From the NCBI RefSeq assembly GCF_020382885.2, contig NC_058498.1:13282001-13346000 (forward strand): DNA of 64,000 bases, written 5' to 3'. Source of the stretch: Scatophagus argus. Taxonomy: Eukaryota > Chordata > Actinopteri > Scatophagidae. Below, piece by piece: positions 1-12,700 of the stretch (position 1 is its first letter; every line of letters begins with the position of its first letter). The notes under the pieces were generated by a model. It saw nothing but the letters and a program-made list of their open reading frames with translations. It was not told where the DNA came from and searched no databases. The translations under genes were made by a program, and so were the position numbers.

Positions 1-196
1 TAACACATGGGAAGCACAAACTAGAGGGGCTAGATGTTGGTATGGACTAAAAGTGAAAAGCAGTTATGAATCAGGTGACAAACAAAATCCATATTTAAGG
101 TCAAAATCTCAGGGATCACACAAATGACTTTTTACTCTTAAGAAATCATAATAAGTGCAGATCTAAAACTTGAGGAATTTTAAGTTTCTTTTTCAG

Positions 197-271
197 ATCA
201 CATCTCACGATGTTCCCAAGGAGCTGGACAAATATTACGGTAAAACAATGAAAAAGGAAAAAAATCTGTAG
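197..271 (+). other. Possible terminal coding exon of an unidentified upstream gene
   Basis: A pyrimidine tract ending TTTTTCAG precedes an open frame of 24 codons (ITSHDVPKELDKYYGK then a Lys-rich tail) that ends in TAG at 269-271. A GTAAAA at 240 could instead act as a donor, making a 43-nt internal exon. AATAAA signals follow at about 1100-1260. The gene is not recognised and the segment may be chance. Confidence 0.2.
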
Positions 272-3135
272 ACAAGAAAGGATGAAAGGAGAGATGGAGA
301 ATGTGAGGAAGTCTGAGTGGGAGAAAGGAAAAAGAGAAACATTGAGAAAGAGATTAAGCAGGAGAAAAGTGTGGGAGTGAGAGAGGGAGAGAAGGAGGGA
401 GTAAGGGTGGAGGGGGGATGGGGGTGCTGCTCATCAGAGTTAATGATGTAGAAAATCCCCCAATTAGAGCGTTTTCCTGTGTTGCAGGATGAGTTCAGAG
501 CGGGGTCCTCTGACAGACTGAGGATTAGCACCCGGGCTGGTCCAGGCCCGAGCCGGGCCTGAACAGACACCTACTAACTGGTGAACAGATTGGCACTGCT
601 CAGCTGGGGCCGGGCCGGGGCTGTAGCCACAGCCAGGGGCCAGGGTAAGCATGCGTTTAGCCGGAGTGAGTGGCACAAAGAAAACCATGGGAAAAAGAGC
701 AGCGGCAACATGAAAACATGAAAAAAACTTTCCGGAAGAGTATTTCTCTTTGTAAAATCTTTTTTTTTTTTTCCAAATGTGAACCAAATAAGATTTTAGC
801 TCCTCTTTTTGTAAGTTACTCTCCATCTTGTCAGTGGATGTCCCTGATCTTCTCAAAGAATGTACCTGTTTTATAAAACTAATGAACAGACAGGGGGAGC
901 TAAAAGTACAGACGGAAAGGCAATCATAATTAGTACAACTGTCCACGAACACAAACACATGAAGTTGATGTTGTTTCATCGCAGTGTTCCTGGTGACTGT
1001 AACAGCATTTTACATATGTGCTCATCCAAAGCCAAATCTAATCTGGACATCTGGATCCTACAGAAAATCAATCTGTCCATCTACTGCTTGACGTTGAACA
1101 ATAAATCACAAGATGGCCAAAATCCTGAGTCTCGTGGTGGTTAAAACACAGGAGCAGAGCCTTTAATCCTCCTGACCTGGTAGTATAAGAAATAAATCTG
1201 AACATCAATCTGCCTCTTCACACATCGAAGAAGTGACTCCCGTTGAAACATAACCAATAAAAGCCTGTTTCATAAGGCATTCATTTGCAAACAGGTAGAG
1301 CGAACAAACACATGGAAGAAATGGAGACTTGAGACTTGGACTTGAGGCATTGATTTGTACTCAGACTTTAGCTTAAAGCATGACTTGTGGACACATATAA
1401 ATATTCTACATGCAACAACTATCTGCTTAAATATTCCTGCCGGTTTGACTGTGTCCCATGGTATGTGGCATGACTGTTGGAAAAACTTTGGTGGAAAAAC
1501 AAACACGAAAAACAAATTTCAGCAGAACATACACGTATATCACAGCATTAACATACGCCTTGCATAGCCTCTCAGTTTGAATAGTCACTTATTAGGTCGA
1601 CACACTGAAATGACGGGATATCAACTGTGCAAAAAGAAGAAAGAAAGAAAGAAGAAAACTCTACTATCACACTCGTATTCAAATCCTGTGTCATCTAATG
1701 GTCAACATTCAGTAACATGAAACAACATGAATGCAAATAAGTGAAGACGTTACAGGTAGTCTGGTAATTGTAGCAAGAATAAAATCAGGAAAATGATAAA
1801 GATGATCAGTCTAGCATTTGCACATTTTCATGTTATCCTCTGTGCTCTAACCGTAAAGGTCATAGAAATGAAGATGTCAGCCTTGTTGACTTAAATGCAA
1901 ATAAGAAGAAGAACCCTAAAACTCACCTCTGCTGCACAGTTATTGTGTTCATTAAGTACATCTGAGTCCCTAATGACTAATTGATTAATTGTGCAGTCTA
2001 TTATTTTGCTCCTGCACCCCGGCAGACCTGAAAAGGCCACGGCTGGAGTTAACAGTCTTATTGGAAAGACGCGTTCCTTGCAAAGGACAATAAGGGAAAA
2101 TAGCGGAATTAATTGGGTTTGATTAAGAGAGCTTTTCAATGGGACACAGCTTTTTCGCATGACATAATTAGAGGTCAGTTGGGGGGTGGGGGATGAAGGG
2201 GGGATTTGGTCGTTGGCGCCAGTGTTGTGTGGGTGTGTCTGTGCGAGAGACAGACAGACAGACAGACAGACAGAAGGGGGGGGGTGCTTTCTTTACACTA
2301 GAGTTATGTTGTGTGTCTGATGTGGTAAATTTCTATTGGCTCACTCATCAGAAAGCACACATTGAAGTTCACATGGGGCCCTCTATGCACTCAGTGTGTG
2401 ATTATTATCACCACACTTGCCAGCATTAAAGGCACGGCACTCGGTCTTTTGTTACAGCTACACGCTCATTAGCAGTGCAATTCAGAGACTACATTATTGT
2501 ATAGAGCAGAGTGGTGACAAAACAGTACATTCAGCTGTGTTTTTAGATGAGGACAAAACATGTCAATAAACTCAAAACACAATAACTACAGAGACAAACA
2601 CGCACATCATGAATTTCTAATCCTGCTGCAGTATAATCTAAAATAGGAGGCCATCAGGTCTTAAAATACATCTGAACTGTCATGAACCTAAACCAGGCTT
2701 CACACCTGATTAGATTATCAAATATTTCATCACATCCTGGCAGAACAGTTGTTATTTCACTGTTCTCTGTTTTACTGGGATTTTGGACAAATAACGAGCC
2801 TACAACTGTTCAGCGGAGTCTTTAATCCCACAGACAGGAGGCACCCACCTTACTGAAGCATCCTTGAGCAAGTCATCACACAACAAGCTACAGGAAACAT
2901 GTTGTGCACTTGACAATGTGTGAAATATGACCTGACAAAGAGGAAAGAGAACCTCATTCGGGCACTGAATCATTATTGCTTTTGTTAACTACAGTTAACA
3001 AAAGCTCCTGTATTGAATCAAAAAAGTTTATCTAACATTATGCGCTGTTGTTGTTACTAATGTCCTGAATTCACATCCACACTTTTCAAAGCTCATGTTT
3101 AAATTGTAGTATAAGCGCGATGTGTGTTTTTCACA
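272..3135. other. Intergenic region, no gene seen
   Basis: No convincing exon beyond the one possible case at the left edge. It holds a GC-richer block around 480-660, purine-rich DNA at 240-420, a GACA microsatellite at about 2250-2274 and a TAATTA-rich block at 1890-2160 that could be a conserved regulatory element. Confidence 0.5.
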
Positions 3136-3400
3136 CTGCAGGTAAGAGTTGAAGGACCAAGTGAAATATAAGTATGTTTACTCAAGTACTGCATGGAGCA
3201 ATTTTGAAGTTCTCCTCCTTACTCTACTTGCATTTTTTATTTTTATCTACTTTATACCTATACTCCACTACATTTTAGACTAAAATATTGTACCTTACTT
3301 TGCAGATGTAGATTATCACTGTGTAATATTTTACTTGTAACAGAGTGTTTTCACATTGTAGTATTGATACTTTTAGGTCTAATTTTTTCTTCGACCAGTG
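3136..3400. repeat. Internally deleted copy of a dispersed teleost repeat (TTTACTCAAGTACTG family)
   Basis: Contains several blocks I recognise from a very common fish repeat: TTTACTCAAGTACTG, CTTTATACCTATACTCC with CACTACATTTTAGAC, and TTACTTGTAACAGAGTGTTT, ending in a CTTCGACCAGTG terminus that is a degenerate hAT-like end. The copy is shorter than the family and diverged, so old. Confidence 0.7.
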
Positions 3401-3859
3401 TATATATAGTATAGGCTCCAGCACACTGCACTTCTACCTTCTGCTGAGTCTGGAGGGCTTGAACCACACATTTGAACATAGAACCAGTACGCCCTCTATG
3501 TTTGATAATTAGACATGGCAAGTAACTCACCCATGTTGATACACAAAGAGGTGCAGTGTATTCACTTATACTTGGGTTTAGCAGTTTTTCCAGTTTGATC
3601 TCGTTACATTAGATGTGTTTCAAACAGTAGCTATTTGAGATAGATAGATCATCTATCTGTGTGAAGACCTTTACTGTTAGATATAAGTTTATGGTACGTG
3701 GGAAATAGCCGTTTAGGATACACTATTGTGAAAATGGGCGACCTGAGCCTCAAACAACACCATGTTTAATCGCTGGTCAGTCGTTCGCTTAAAGACCCGA
3801 ACTCTGTCATCCACTGTAGCATTTCCGTGTTTTGATTTGAGAGGCGCACGTCACAGGAG

Positions 3860-3980
3860 TGACAAAAATCCCACAATGCAATGCTTTTTTCACCTCAGCT
3901 AACCTGAATTACTGTCCATCTGAGAGGGATAACTTTACATTATATCGCTTCATTTCAGCTCAGAATTTCGCGAATTGTTG
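3860..3980 (+). promoter_or_regulatory. Probable fzr1 promoter core
   Basis: About 0.7 kb before the fzr1 ATG lie TCCCACAATGC (3869-3879), a match to the core of the ZNF143/THAP11 site, an upstream CACGTCAC, and the palindrome AATTTCGCGAATT (3964-3976), which contains an E2F-like site. Such sites cluster at vertebrate housekeeping and cell-cycle promoters. The start of transcription and first exon are not resolved. Confidence 0.4.
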
Positions 3981-4633
3981 TTCCTGTTGTTCCTGGCGTT
4001 TGTCCCGTCATATCCACGGAGTGGCTCGCTGTTGTATGTATGTTGTCTACTGCAAATATGACTAAATTAGCCACTAGCTAAATTAGCTAACGCTATCATT
4101 ACCTATCTTTCCTTTTTGGTACAAATATGACTATAAACAAGATTGATGATATGCATTTAACTACGAATAAAGTGCTTTAAAATGTCATCCGTTGCTTTGA
4201 AAAGGTTGAAAGTTAGTCGTTAAGTACTGCTGCTAGTTAAATTGTTTTTCCTTCAAATCGTGAATTGCATTTGTTGAAGAGTTTAAGATTACATGGGATA
4301 AATGCCCTGCTTTAATGATTGTTTAGTTAATAACCTAAATAATCGGGACATTTTACGAGACAGGATTAGTGGATGAACTGCTGAGACATTTTTTTTAAAA
4401 GGCAAACATAATCATAATTCTTGACTTTGTGGTTTTGCAGGTTTAAATCTGTGTTTTCAGGCTGCTAACCTAGTTACATAATCTTTTGGCTAACTTTCTA
4501 ACGCTGCATTATGATACAAGCACCAAATCAGACGATCAAAGTAGTATTCCGGTTGAACTGATGAAATAATTTTTGTGTTGGTCAGTCTCCGACCTCCCAG
4601 CCAGTGGTTGTGGGATCAGGATTTCAGCTTAGG

Positions 4634-7600
4634 ATGGATCCAGAGTACGAACATCGCCTCCTCCGCCAAATCAACATTCAAAACGACAACTTGAACCCTG
4701 CTGTGAGCCGTTTCTTTCATTTCTGCTTTCCACTGTCAGTTGTTTTCCTTTGTTCCTTAATAATATAAATATTGTTGGTCAACACTAAACTTGTGGTGTT
4801 AGTGAGTTATATCATATATGAGACGATCAATAAACTGACCAAACTTTCATTAATTCATTATAAAATGAACTTGAAGATAATCTGTTTATTTTTCAAAACT
4901 GACACAGAGTTTGCATTGTCGGACACCCACGAGCTCCCCGTTATCCTCACCCAGTAAACTTGGAGACAGGTTCATTCCCACCAGAGCGGGGGCAAACTGG
5001 AACATCAACTTCCACAGGATCAATGTATGAACATTTTGTGGATAAATTTGTTTTGAGTGTGTTTACAAAAACAAGAAAAGTAGTGTTGACTATACAAAAT
5101 TCTTGATGTTACATTTTGTTTGGGTAAGGTTGAGTACTGTATGAATGTTCTGTCTGTAGACATTTTGTATCTCTAATTAATGACAATATTTTTGTGATTT
5201 TTAGGAAAATGAGAAGTCGCCAACTCAGAACAGAAAAACAAAGGATGCCTCTTCTGATAATATCAAAGGTAAACACAGTTTATAAAAGTTATTTAGGACA
5301 GCCTAATAATTAACTGTGTACACCTAGGATTGTACTTTTGTACTCGTGTATAAATATTTTTGTGCATGTAGCGGATGGGCTGGCCTACTCTGCTTTGCTG
5401 AAAAATGAGCTGCTGGGAGCAGGAATAGAAAAGATCCAGGACCCCCAGACAGAGGACAGACGTCTACAACCATCAACCCCAGAGAAGAGAAGTCTCTTCA
5501 CTGTATGAACATTTCACCTCATATTCTTTACATACTGAATTGTGTAGATCATTGACTGAATCAAATCCAAAGATCATAACGTTACTGTGAAGTTGTTCTT
5601 CAGTGGTTTATGTTATTTTAATGAAGCTGGTAGAGAATACGATTGTGTCTTTTTTTGTGGTCTTTGCAGTATTCACTTAACACCAAAAGCTTGTCACCAG
5701 GCAATGACACCAACATCTCTCCCTACTCTCTATCACCTGTCAGCAGCAAAAGGTAGAAGCAAAATTTTATTTTTAGATCTCTTATTGTTGATCACTGCTG
5801 GCTTTAGGGTTTCATAAGGTCTGACTTTCCTTGTTGCAGTCAGAAATTGCTGCGTTCACCAAGAAAGCCAACTCGCAAGATTTCAAAGATTCCTTTTAAA
5901 GTCCTTGATGCTCCAGAGCTGCAGGATGACTTTTACCTCAATTTGGTGGACTGGTCATCTCTCAATGTACTCAGCGTTGGACTGGGTACATGTGTTTACC
6001 TGTGGAGTGCCTGTACCAGCCAGGTACTGCAGAGTTTACTCTACTCATTTTGGAACATTCATTTGAATTGTTTGATGTGTACAAATTGTCTTTTCCTCAG
6101 GTAACGAGGTTGTGTGATTTGTCAGTGGAAGGAGACTCAGTCACATCAGTTGGGTGGTCTGAAAGGGTGAGTTTCATTCAGGAAACTGTCAGGGTGGACT
6201 TTTGCCACAGTTTTGTTAATGAAAGGACTTTTTGTGTTTTTAGGGTAACTTGGTGGCAGTGGGGACTCACAAAGGCTACGTTCAGATCTGGGACGCTGGT
6301 GCTGGGAAGAGACTCTTTGCCCTGGAAGGACACACAGCTAGAGTTGGTGAGAACATTTGCTGATTTCAAAATTATCAAATGAGTTATGTAGTGCCTTAAC
6401 AGTAAAGCTCAAGTCATAGTAAATACAAATGACAGCAGAAGAACTAGAAAGGGTCTGCATTATGATGAATTCTTGGAAGTTGACTCATGACAGAAATTCT
6501 GTGTTTTATTCAAATGTCAAGAGTGAGACCAATCAAATCCAAAGACCGTAACATTACTGTTTAGTCAGTGTGAAGTTGTTTTATTCAAATGTCAAGAGTG
6601 AGACCAAACATAAATCAAGCTTTACTGTGTCTGCAGGAGCATTAGCATGGAATGCAGACCAGTTGTCTTCGGGAAGCCGTGATCGCATGATTCTTCAACG
6701 AGATGTGCGAACTCCTCCACTCCAGTCAGAGAGACGACTGCAGGGACACAGACAAGAAGTGTGTGGTTTAAAGTGGAGTACTGACCACCAGCTGCTCGCT
6801 TCTGGTGGCAACGATAACACGGTGCAGTTATTTTTTTATTGAACCTGTCCCTAACTTATGAAACCTGCATTTACTCACTATATTCACTGATGTTGTTATG
6901 TGTCATCTCAGCTACTGGTTTGGAACCATTCTTCTCTGAGCCCAGTGCAAACATACATGGATCACCTGGCTGCGGTGAAAGCCATTGCTTGGTCCCCCCA
7001 TCAGCACGGCCTGCTGGCCTCGGGAGGCGGCACCGCTGACCGCTGCATCCGATTTTGGAACACCCTGACCTCACAGCCCCTGCAGTGTATGGACACTGGC
7101 TCTCAGGTCTGCAACCTGGCCTGGTCCAAGCATGCTAATGAGCTGGTAGGTTACTCCAGATGCACACAGTGCACAACTGATTTGCTGGATATATTCTGTG
7201 AAGTTTTACTGGCATATTTTTAAGCATAATAAAATGACTGTTAAAAAATTGGCAGTGTTGATTTAGTAATAATACAGATTTAATTATTTAGTGTTTCACA
7301 TTTGTACCTAATTTATATCAGTTTGCAGAGATATCTCACTTTGACATTAGTCTCCATCTATTAATAGGCTCAGTTCAATGACACTGCCTGTTTTTATACC
7401 CACATCCACTGCAATTCAGTATTAAAACAACAAGTAAATGAGTCCAAGGGGGTCATCGTTTTTAACAATATTTTACATCCATATTAGTTTTGATATGCTG
7501 GCACGTTTCCATAAACAATGTAGTTGGTAGCCTCTACCAGGTACCAGTGTTTCTCAGAATTAAGACACATTATGGGGTGTTTTTTAAATAAACCTCTTAA

Positions 7601-8296
7601 GAGGCAGAGTATAAGCTTTTACATTGTTGCCATATTTGATTGTGAGACACTCTGGAACTGTTTGCACTGGCATGAATGTGTTCTCTTTCCTTTTTTAATT
7701 TTTTGTCACACAATAAAATATTTAGTGAGACCAACAAGTGTCTGTTAACAAAGTCCGTTGGCAGTAAAGTAAACAGATTGTGAGATAATTTGTGTAATAC
7801 ACAAAGGCCCCTTTGAATTACAATATTGTCTCAATTTGCAGGTGAGCACTCATGGCTACTCACAGAACCAGATCTTGGTGTGGAAATATCCAGCTCTCAC
7901 TCAGGTTGCCAAACTCACAGGACACTCCTACAGGGTGCTCTACTTGGTCAGTTTTCTCTTCTGATGACAATGAGATCTTGATGCTGGTCATGTTAATTGG
8001 GAATGCTGACAATATTTTCCAGATTGCTCACACAAATATTCATGGATTTATTTCTTTTCATGACAGGCCATGTCCCCAGACGGTGAGGCGATAGTGACAG
8101 GAGCTGGAGATGAGACCCTACGCTTCTGGAACGTATTTAGTAAAACAAGGTCTACAAAGGTGAGCAAGCACTTCTTGTGAACAGCGTTCTTTAATTACAA
8201 ACCCCTTTTGTGATCTGCAAAACAATAAACTAAGTTTTTTTTCTTTTGTTTCAGGAATCTGTATCAGTTTTAAATCTCTTCACCAGGATACGGTAA
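4634..8296 (+). CDS. fzr1: Fizzy-related protein 1 (Cdh1), APC/C co-activator, complete
   Basis: Cdh1 recruits D-box and KEN-box substrates to the anaphase-promoting complex in late mitosis and G1. Coding exons read by splice site and phase: 4634-4702, 4908-5024, 5205-5268, 5372-5502, 5670-5752, 5840-6023, 6101-6166, 6244-6346, 6637-6821, 6912-7145, 7842-7946, 8067-8159, 8255-8296. They join in frame to 1476 nt, 491 aa, close to the usual ~493. The C-box DRFIPTR lies at residues 43-49. A basic stretch ([12 protein letters not shown]) precedes seven WD40 repeats from about residue 170, and the protein ends in the IR tail (FTRIR) used for APC/C docking. Presence of this C-box, the linker and near identity to Cdh1 separate it from Cdc20. 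The ATG opens the conserved MDPEY... start; a non-coding exon upstream is likely (a splice-acceptor-like AG precedes the ATG) but not located. Teleosts often have two copies (a/b); which one this is cannot be told here. Confidence 0.97.
6503..6607 (+). repeat. 30-bp direct repeat in fzr1 intron 8
   Basis: A 30-bp unit (GTTTTATTCAAATGTCAAGA continuing to GACCAA) occurs at 6503-6532 and 6578-6607. The segment between the copies resembles fzr1 intron 4 at about 5559-5598. Confidence 0.85.
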
Positions 8297-8877
8297 CTTT
8301 AAGCAAATATTTAAACTCTAAGACTCTAGTTTGAGTGGACCCTGGCATCACCACTGGATCACTCATCAGGACGGTGCTAAGAACGTACAATGCAAGCTAA
8401 GGCATCTTGTGACATATTTTCAGAGAGGAAGTGGCATCAAGATCAACAGAGCAAGTTCTGGTTAATGCTAATGCTTGAATTCTTTTTGATGTTTGTGCTC
8501 CTGTTATGAATGTAGTCTTTATTTTGTAATGTCAAAAAATGTATAAGTGAACTGAAAAAAATCATAGGCCTTAAAATAATTGTGATATCATTTTCATTTC
8601 TGTGGAATCTGAGATTGGGAGAGAGGATTTTTAGTTTTTGTTTAACTCAGGTCTTATTTATTTAATGCTTCAGTGGAGAAAAATGCCATTACATATTATG
8701 ACTAAAGCATAAAAACCTAACATGATCACCTACTAAGGCCTTACAGTGTGTGCACCATACTTACTGTGATCCTTGGGGTACGAAGTTTAAGGTGCAGTTT
8801 TGCTCCTGTGGACAGAAAGTCTAGTGCTGTGCATCTAGACTTATACTACATGGTTGATTCTTTGTAGTAAAGGAAGA

Positions 8878-8883
8878 AATAAA
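8878..8883 (+). terminator. Likely fzr1 polyadenylation signal
   Basis: AATAAA about 580 bp after the fzr1 stop, followed within 30-60 bp by GT/T-rich sequence (CTCGTGTCTGATTTG). It is the first good signal after several non-ideal ones. Confidence 0.5.
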
Positions 8884-8899
8884 AGATGGTGAAACTGAA

Positions 8900-9530
8900 A
8901 AACTCGTGTCTGATTTGTTATAATTTTTCTTTTTGGCTTTAGAAATACCTTTATCATTGATTTTTGTGGATTTAATTTAGTTGCATGTTTGTTAAATGGG
9001 ATTTTGTAAATCTTGCATCTTAAATTACTAATTTAAAAGTATGATTGTATAAAGGTTATGCAGCTCTTCTGTTTGAAAACAAATGCTGCATTATCAGGAA
9101 GATTTGCCTTTTAAGTGGTGAATTTGCTTGATGCTTGATACTTTGCTGTTTATTTCATTATTTGCTTCACTTTAAATGACTCCAGATTATGAGGTTGATT
9201 TACTATTTTTGTGTTCTCATGCAAATCGAACATTTTAACAAAAGTGGTTATATCAGGACTATAACCATAAAGTATTTGAAAATGAATCAAATAAAAATGA
9301 TAAAGCTTAATCCCTTAGTCTATTATTTATCTGTTTGCATGTGCAAACATTTTCATATTCAAGCCATTCTTGTCAAAACTGTCCAAAAGTTAATTGTTTA
9401 ACACAGTGGAGTCAGTCCTTTTAACCAAGAGGGTTTTCAACCGTTGATACACAGTAACTATGTCCATAATACTGTGTATCCATGACAACAGCCAGCTACA
9501 ACCAGCGGCGGCGCTGCCTCAACCATATGA
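8900..9530. other. fzr1-haus5 intergenic spacer
   Basis: AT-rich with no gene-like frame; short frames here lack homology and splice context. Confidence 0.5.
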
Positions 9531-9539
9531 CCTCAACGG

Positions 9540-9660
9540 ATATGCTAACCGGAAATGCTGTGAGCGAGCGGGAAGTTGAAAGTTTGAGTATCTCAGATAA
9601 AACAAATCCTTTTCTAAGCTTCCTTACTTGTATTACAGTGAAAGACCTTTCATAAGAGCA
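9540..9660 (+). promoter_or_regulatory. Probable haus5 promoter / 5' UTR
   Basis: ACCGGAAAT (9548-9556) matches an ETS-type site and GCGGGAAG (9568-9575) resembles an E2F site, in a short CpG-containing stretch about 130-250 bp before the ATG at 9796. The ATG follows a CTGACAG acceptor-like sequence, so the 5' UTR may be split. Confidence 0.4.
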
Positions 9661-9795
9661 AAGTAAGTTCAAGGACTACAATCAGCTAAATTAGCGTTAG
9701 CAAACTATACTGGCGAGCTGACAAGAACTGTAGCTTGTTGATCTTGCTAGCTAGCTCGATTGCTACCAGTTGTTTACTTTCTGTTGTCTGACAGG

Positions 9796-12700
9796 ATGGC
9801 GGATAGAAATCTTATGCAGGACTTGAAACGTTGGGCTACAGAGGAGTTCAGTCTCCCCCCGGAAAGTCTGCCAAATGACAGCTATTTTAAAACGTGAGTA
9901 TAAGCTCGTCTATTCTTTCCTTATTGTCACTTAATAATTAAATGCATAGTTTGCATCGTTGAACAAGGCTAATGCTGACTACTTATTTTCTAGGCTCTGT
10001 GTTGGGACAGGGAAATCAATTTGGAATCATGTCATCCAGCATGTTTTCCAACAGAGGTTAGTGTTTACACTGCCTTTCTGGTCTGTAAATTAAGCTACCT
10101 GTGGTTAGAGTACTGCTGACTTCTTGTACGTCATCTTTGAACTCACTCCTTGCCTTTTTATCTGGTCAAAATAGCAACTATGTGGCATCTGATTAATGTA
10201 TTGGTCTCTAAAATAAACTACTACTCCCCCTGTCTGTGCCCTGACAGAAATAGTAATTCATTACATCCTCTTGACTGTTTCTCTCTTTTCCCAGGAACGT
10301 GAGGATTATGCGTGGAAATCTCCAGTGGTATCCTTTCTGTCCCTGATTGAAAATGTATTAAGACCAGTGTCTTTTGGCTTCTGGCCTCCATCAAGGTCAT
10401 TGTGAACATGTTTTTAATGTGTTTCCTCGCTAAAGATTTTGAAGCTACCAGTCGAACATCTACCAATATCAATATCGAATATCTCGTGCAAGACTTACTG
10501 CTGTATGTGTGTTTATGTTCTGTTGGTTTTCTCTCTGCCACCATTCATACATCCTGCCACTTCTCTCATTGCAAGCCCAGGGATGACAAACGTATGACCT
10601 CTGGTGGTTCCCTGGTTCAAACCTTGCGAGGGACCTTTATGCTGCATCCAGTTTTGCTCTCCATTTTTTCAGTTGTCTGCTGTGCTGTCTTATAAAGAAA
10701 GTAAAAATATTAAATATTCCCTCTTCCTATACGTAGTATTACTTGGTCTATATTGAACTTCTTTAGCCACCATGACTGCTGTATGTTTCACCTTTATCCA
10801 GTAATTTCCTTGACATCATGATCTTCAAGGTACAAAGTTCTTCAAGATAAAGAAGTAAGTTTTCCTTCTTTGTTGTTAATTTCTATACTTGGTTAATCTT
10901 GAGTGGAATTTTTAATATCAGTATAAGATGATAAAATGAAGTGTGTTTTTATCTGCCTGTGTTTTTGCATGCTCAGCTGAAGCAGGCCGAGGGCCAAAGT
11001 GAGGCTGCTAAGCAGAGAGAGCTTCAGAGGAAGATAGAACAGCTGCGAGCTGAGATCAGTCATCTGGACTCTCAGATCAGTGGAACAGAGGAACAGTTAG
11101 CTACACAAGGTTAGCCCATTTCATATAGAAAGAGCTGGGTGTCTGATCAGACCACATTGCCCCTTTGGCAGTTGCTGTGGTCAGAAGGCACACAGCCAGT
11201 TCATATGTTGACTGTTGCTTTGCTTCCATCATCAATTCATCAATATTTAAAATGACCTGTAATGCTAGTGTTTTCTATTATTAACTAACAGAGCAGTCCA
11301 TCAACCGTACCTGGGCACAGGTGGAGGACAGCCAGCGCAGAGAGCTGCTCCTACAGGCCTTCAGGCAGCGCTGCATCTTAGGCCGGAAGTTGCTCTCCGG
11401 TGATACACAGAAGATCAGCATGCACTGCCAGGCACTGGAACAAATGACCAGGTAAGGCAGAACACATAAGTACAAATAAATTAAAAATGAAGGAACTGTG
11501 ACCATCTACACATACACAAGCTAATCATATAGTATGCAAATAAGAACTGTATTGTATATTGCAGGAAAGCAGAGATTGAAGTGCTGTTTGATGATAAGCC
11601 ATCTGGCACCAGTGAAGGTGACAACCTTAACTCCAACGCTGCAGCAGAGGCACAGGTCCTGGTAAGAGCTTCCCAATCTGGGCTACAGTATCAGTGTGAT
11701 GCTGTTGCTGTTAAAAGAAAATATATCAGTTGAGCAGCAATTACACACATATCTGAGTAATGTAATGTTAGACAACAATGGCTATAATACATCAGCTGCT
11801 AACTGAAGGAGATCATCCCTTTTCTTTTCTTTTCTCCTGTTAGCGTGAAGTGAGACAGCTGTGTGACGATAGGGTTCACTTCTATCAGTCTTTGCAAGAG
11901 AGTGAATTGAAGACGGCACACTCTGCAGCCAAGCAGTAAGGACTACAGTGGATATCATATTTGAAAAATCGACAGAAAACTGTCTTTCCAAATATTGTCA
12001 GCTTCTTCTTTCTTGAATTAATTGCTTTCCTGTTTCCTCTCAGTATGACTCGTGAACAAAGGACTGCTGTGTTTCAGTACTGGCTGAGTGCTGTGGAAGT
12101 AGGGGGATTTTGAGCGTATCTCACTTCATATTTTGGTACTTTATACTGTTGTTAATACTCTTAGGTTTCACTTTCAATTAACTTGTCGTTGCTTGTCATC
12201 ATGTCATCAGAACCTGGTAGCTGGTTATCCTCCAAACCATGTCCTCTCAGCATTGGAGTATTTAGCTTCCAGAGAGCAGAAGGAACTGGAGAATAAACTC
12301 TCCTCTCTGGATGTGACACAAGATGTGACAGCTCTACGGTAAACTCTAACATTACCATAATATTCTCTCTTTCTTTAAAACTAGCCTCAAGTCCCAAAGT
12401 TTTCAACGTCAGAGTAGATATCTAGCATTTTAATTGCAGGTTTCGCTATGAAAGTAATCACCTACTGGACATGTCGGCAGAGGAGGAAAATGACTTGCCA
12501 TCGGTTAAGACCCTGTTAAGGGTATGAAACACAAATACACATGAACTCTATAATATTCAGAACATTCACAGAGGAAGAAAATATGTTCATGTTTTAAAAA
12601 TTTTTATTTGTGGAATTTGTACGTTTGTTGTTCCAGGCTGCTTGGGAGGAGGTGGAGCAGAGCCTGGTGGAACTGGCACAGACTCGCTCCAGAGTCCGAC

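Noticed and set aside
464-979. 171-codon minus-strand open frame
   Set aside because: Composition is low-complexity and unlike a protein family; overlaps GC-richer non-coding DNA and depends on a non-ATG-quality context.
7955-8010. Possible C/D snoRNA in fzr1 intron 11 (TGATGAC ... CTGAC)
   Set aside because: The boxes are only about 45 nt apart with no terminal stem; too short and unsupported.
4634-8296. Cdc20 as identity of the first WD40 gene
   Set aside because: The N-terminal C-box context, the [12 protein letters not shown] linker and residue-level agreement follow Fzr1, not Cdc20.
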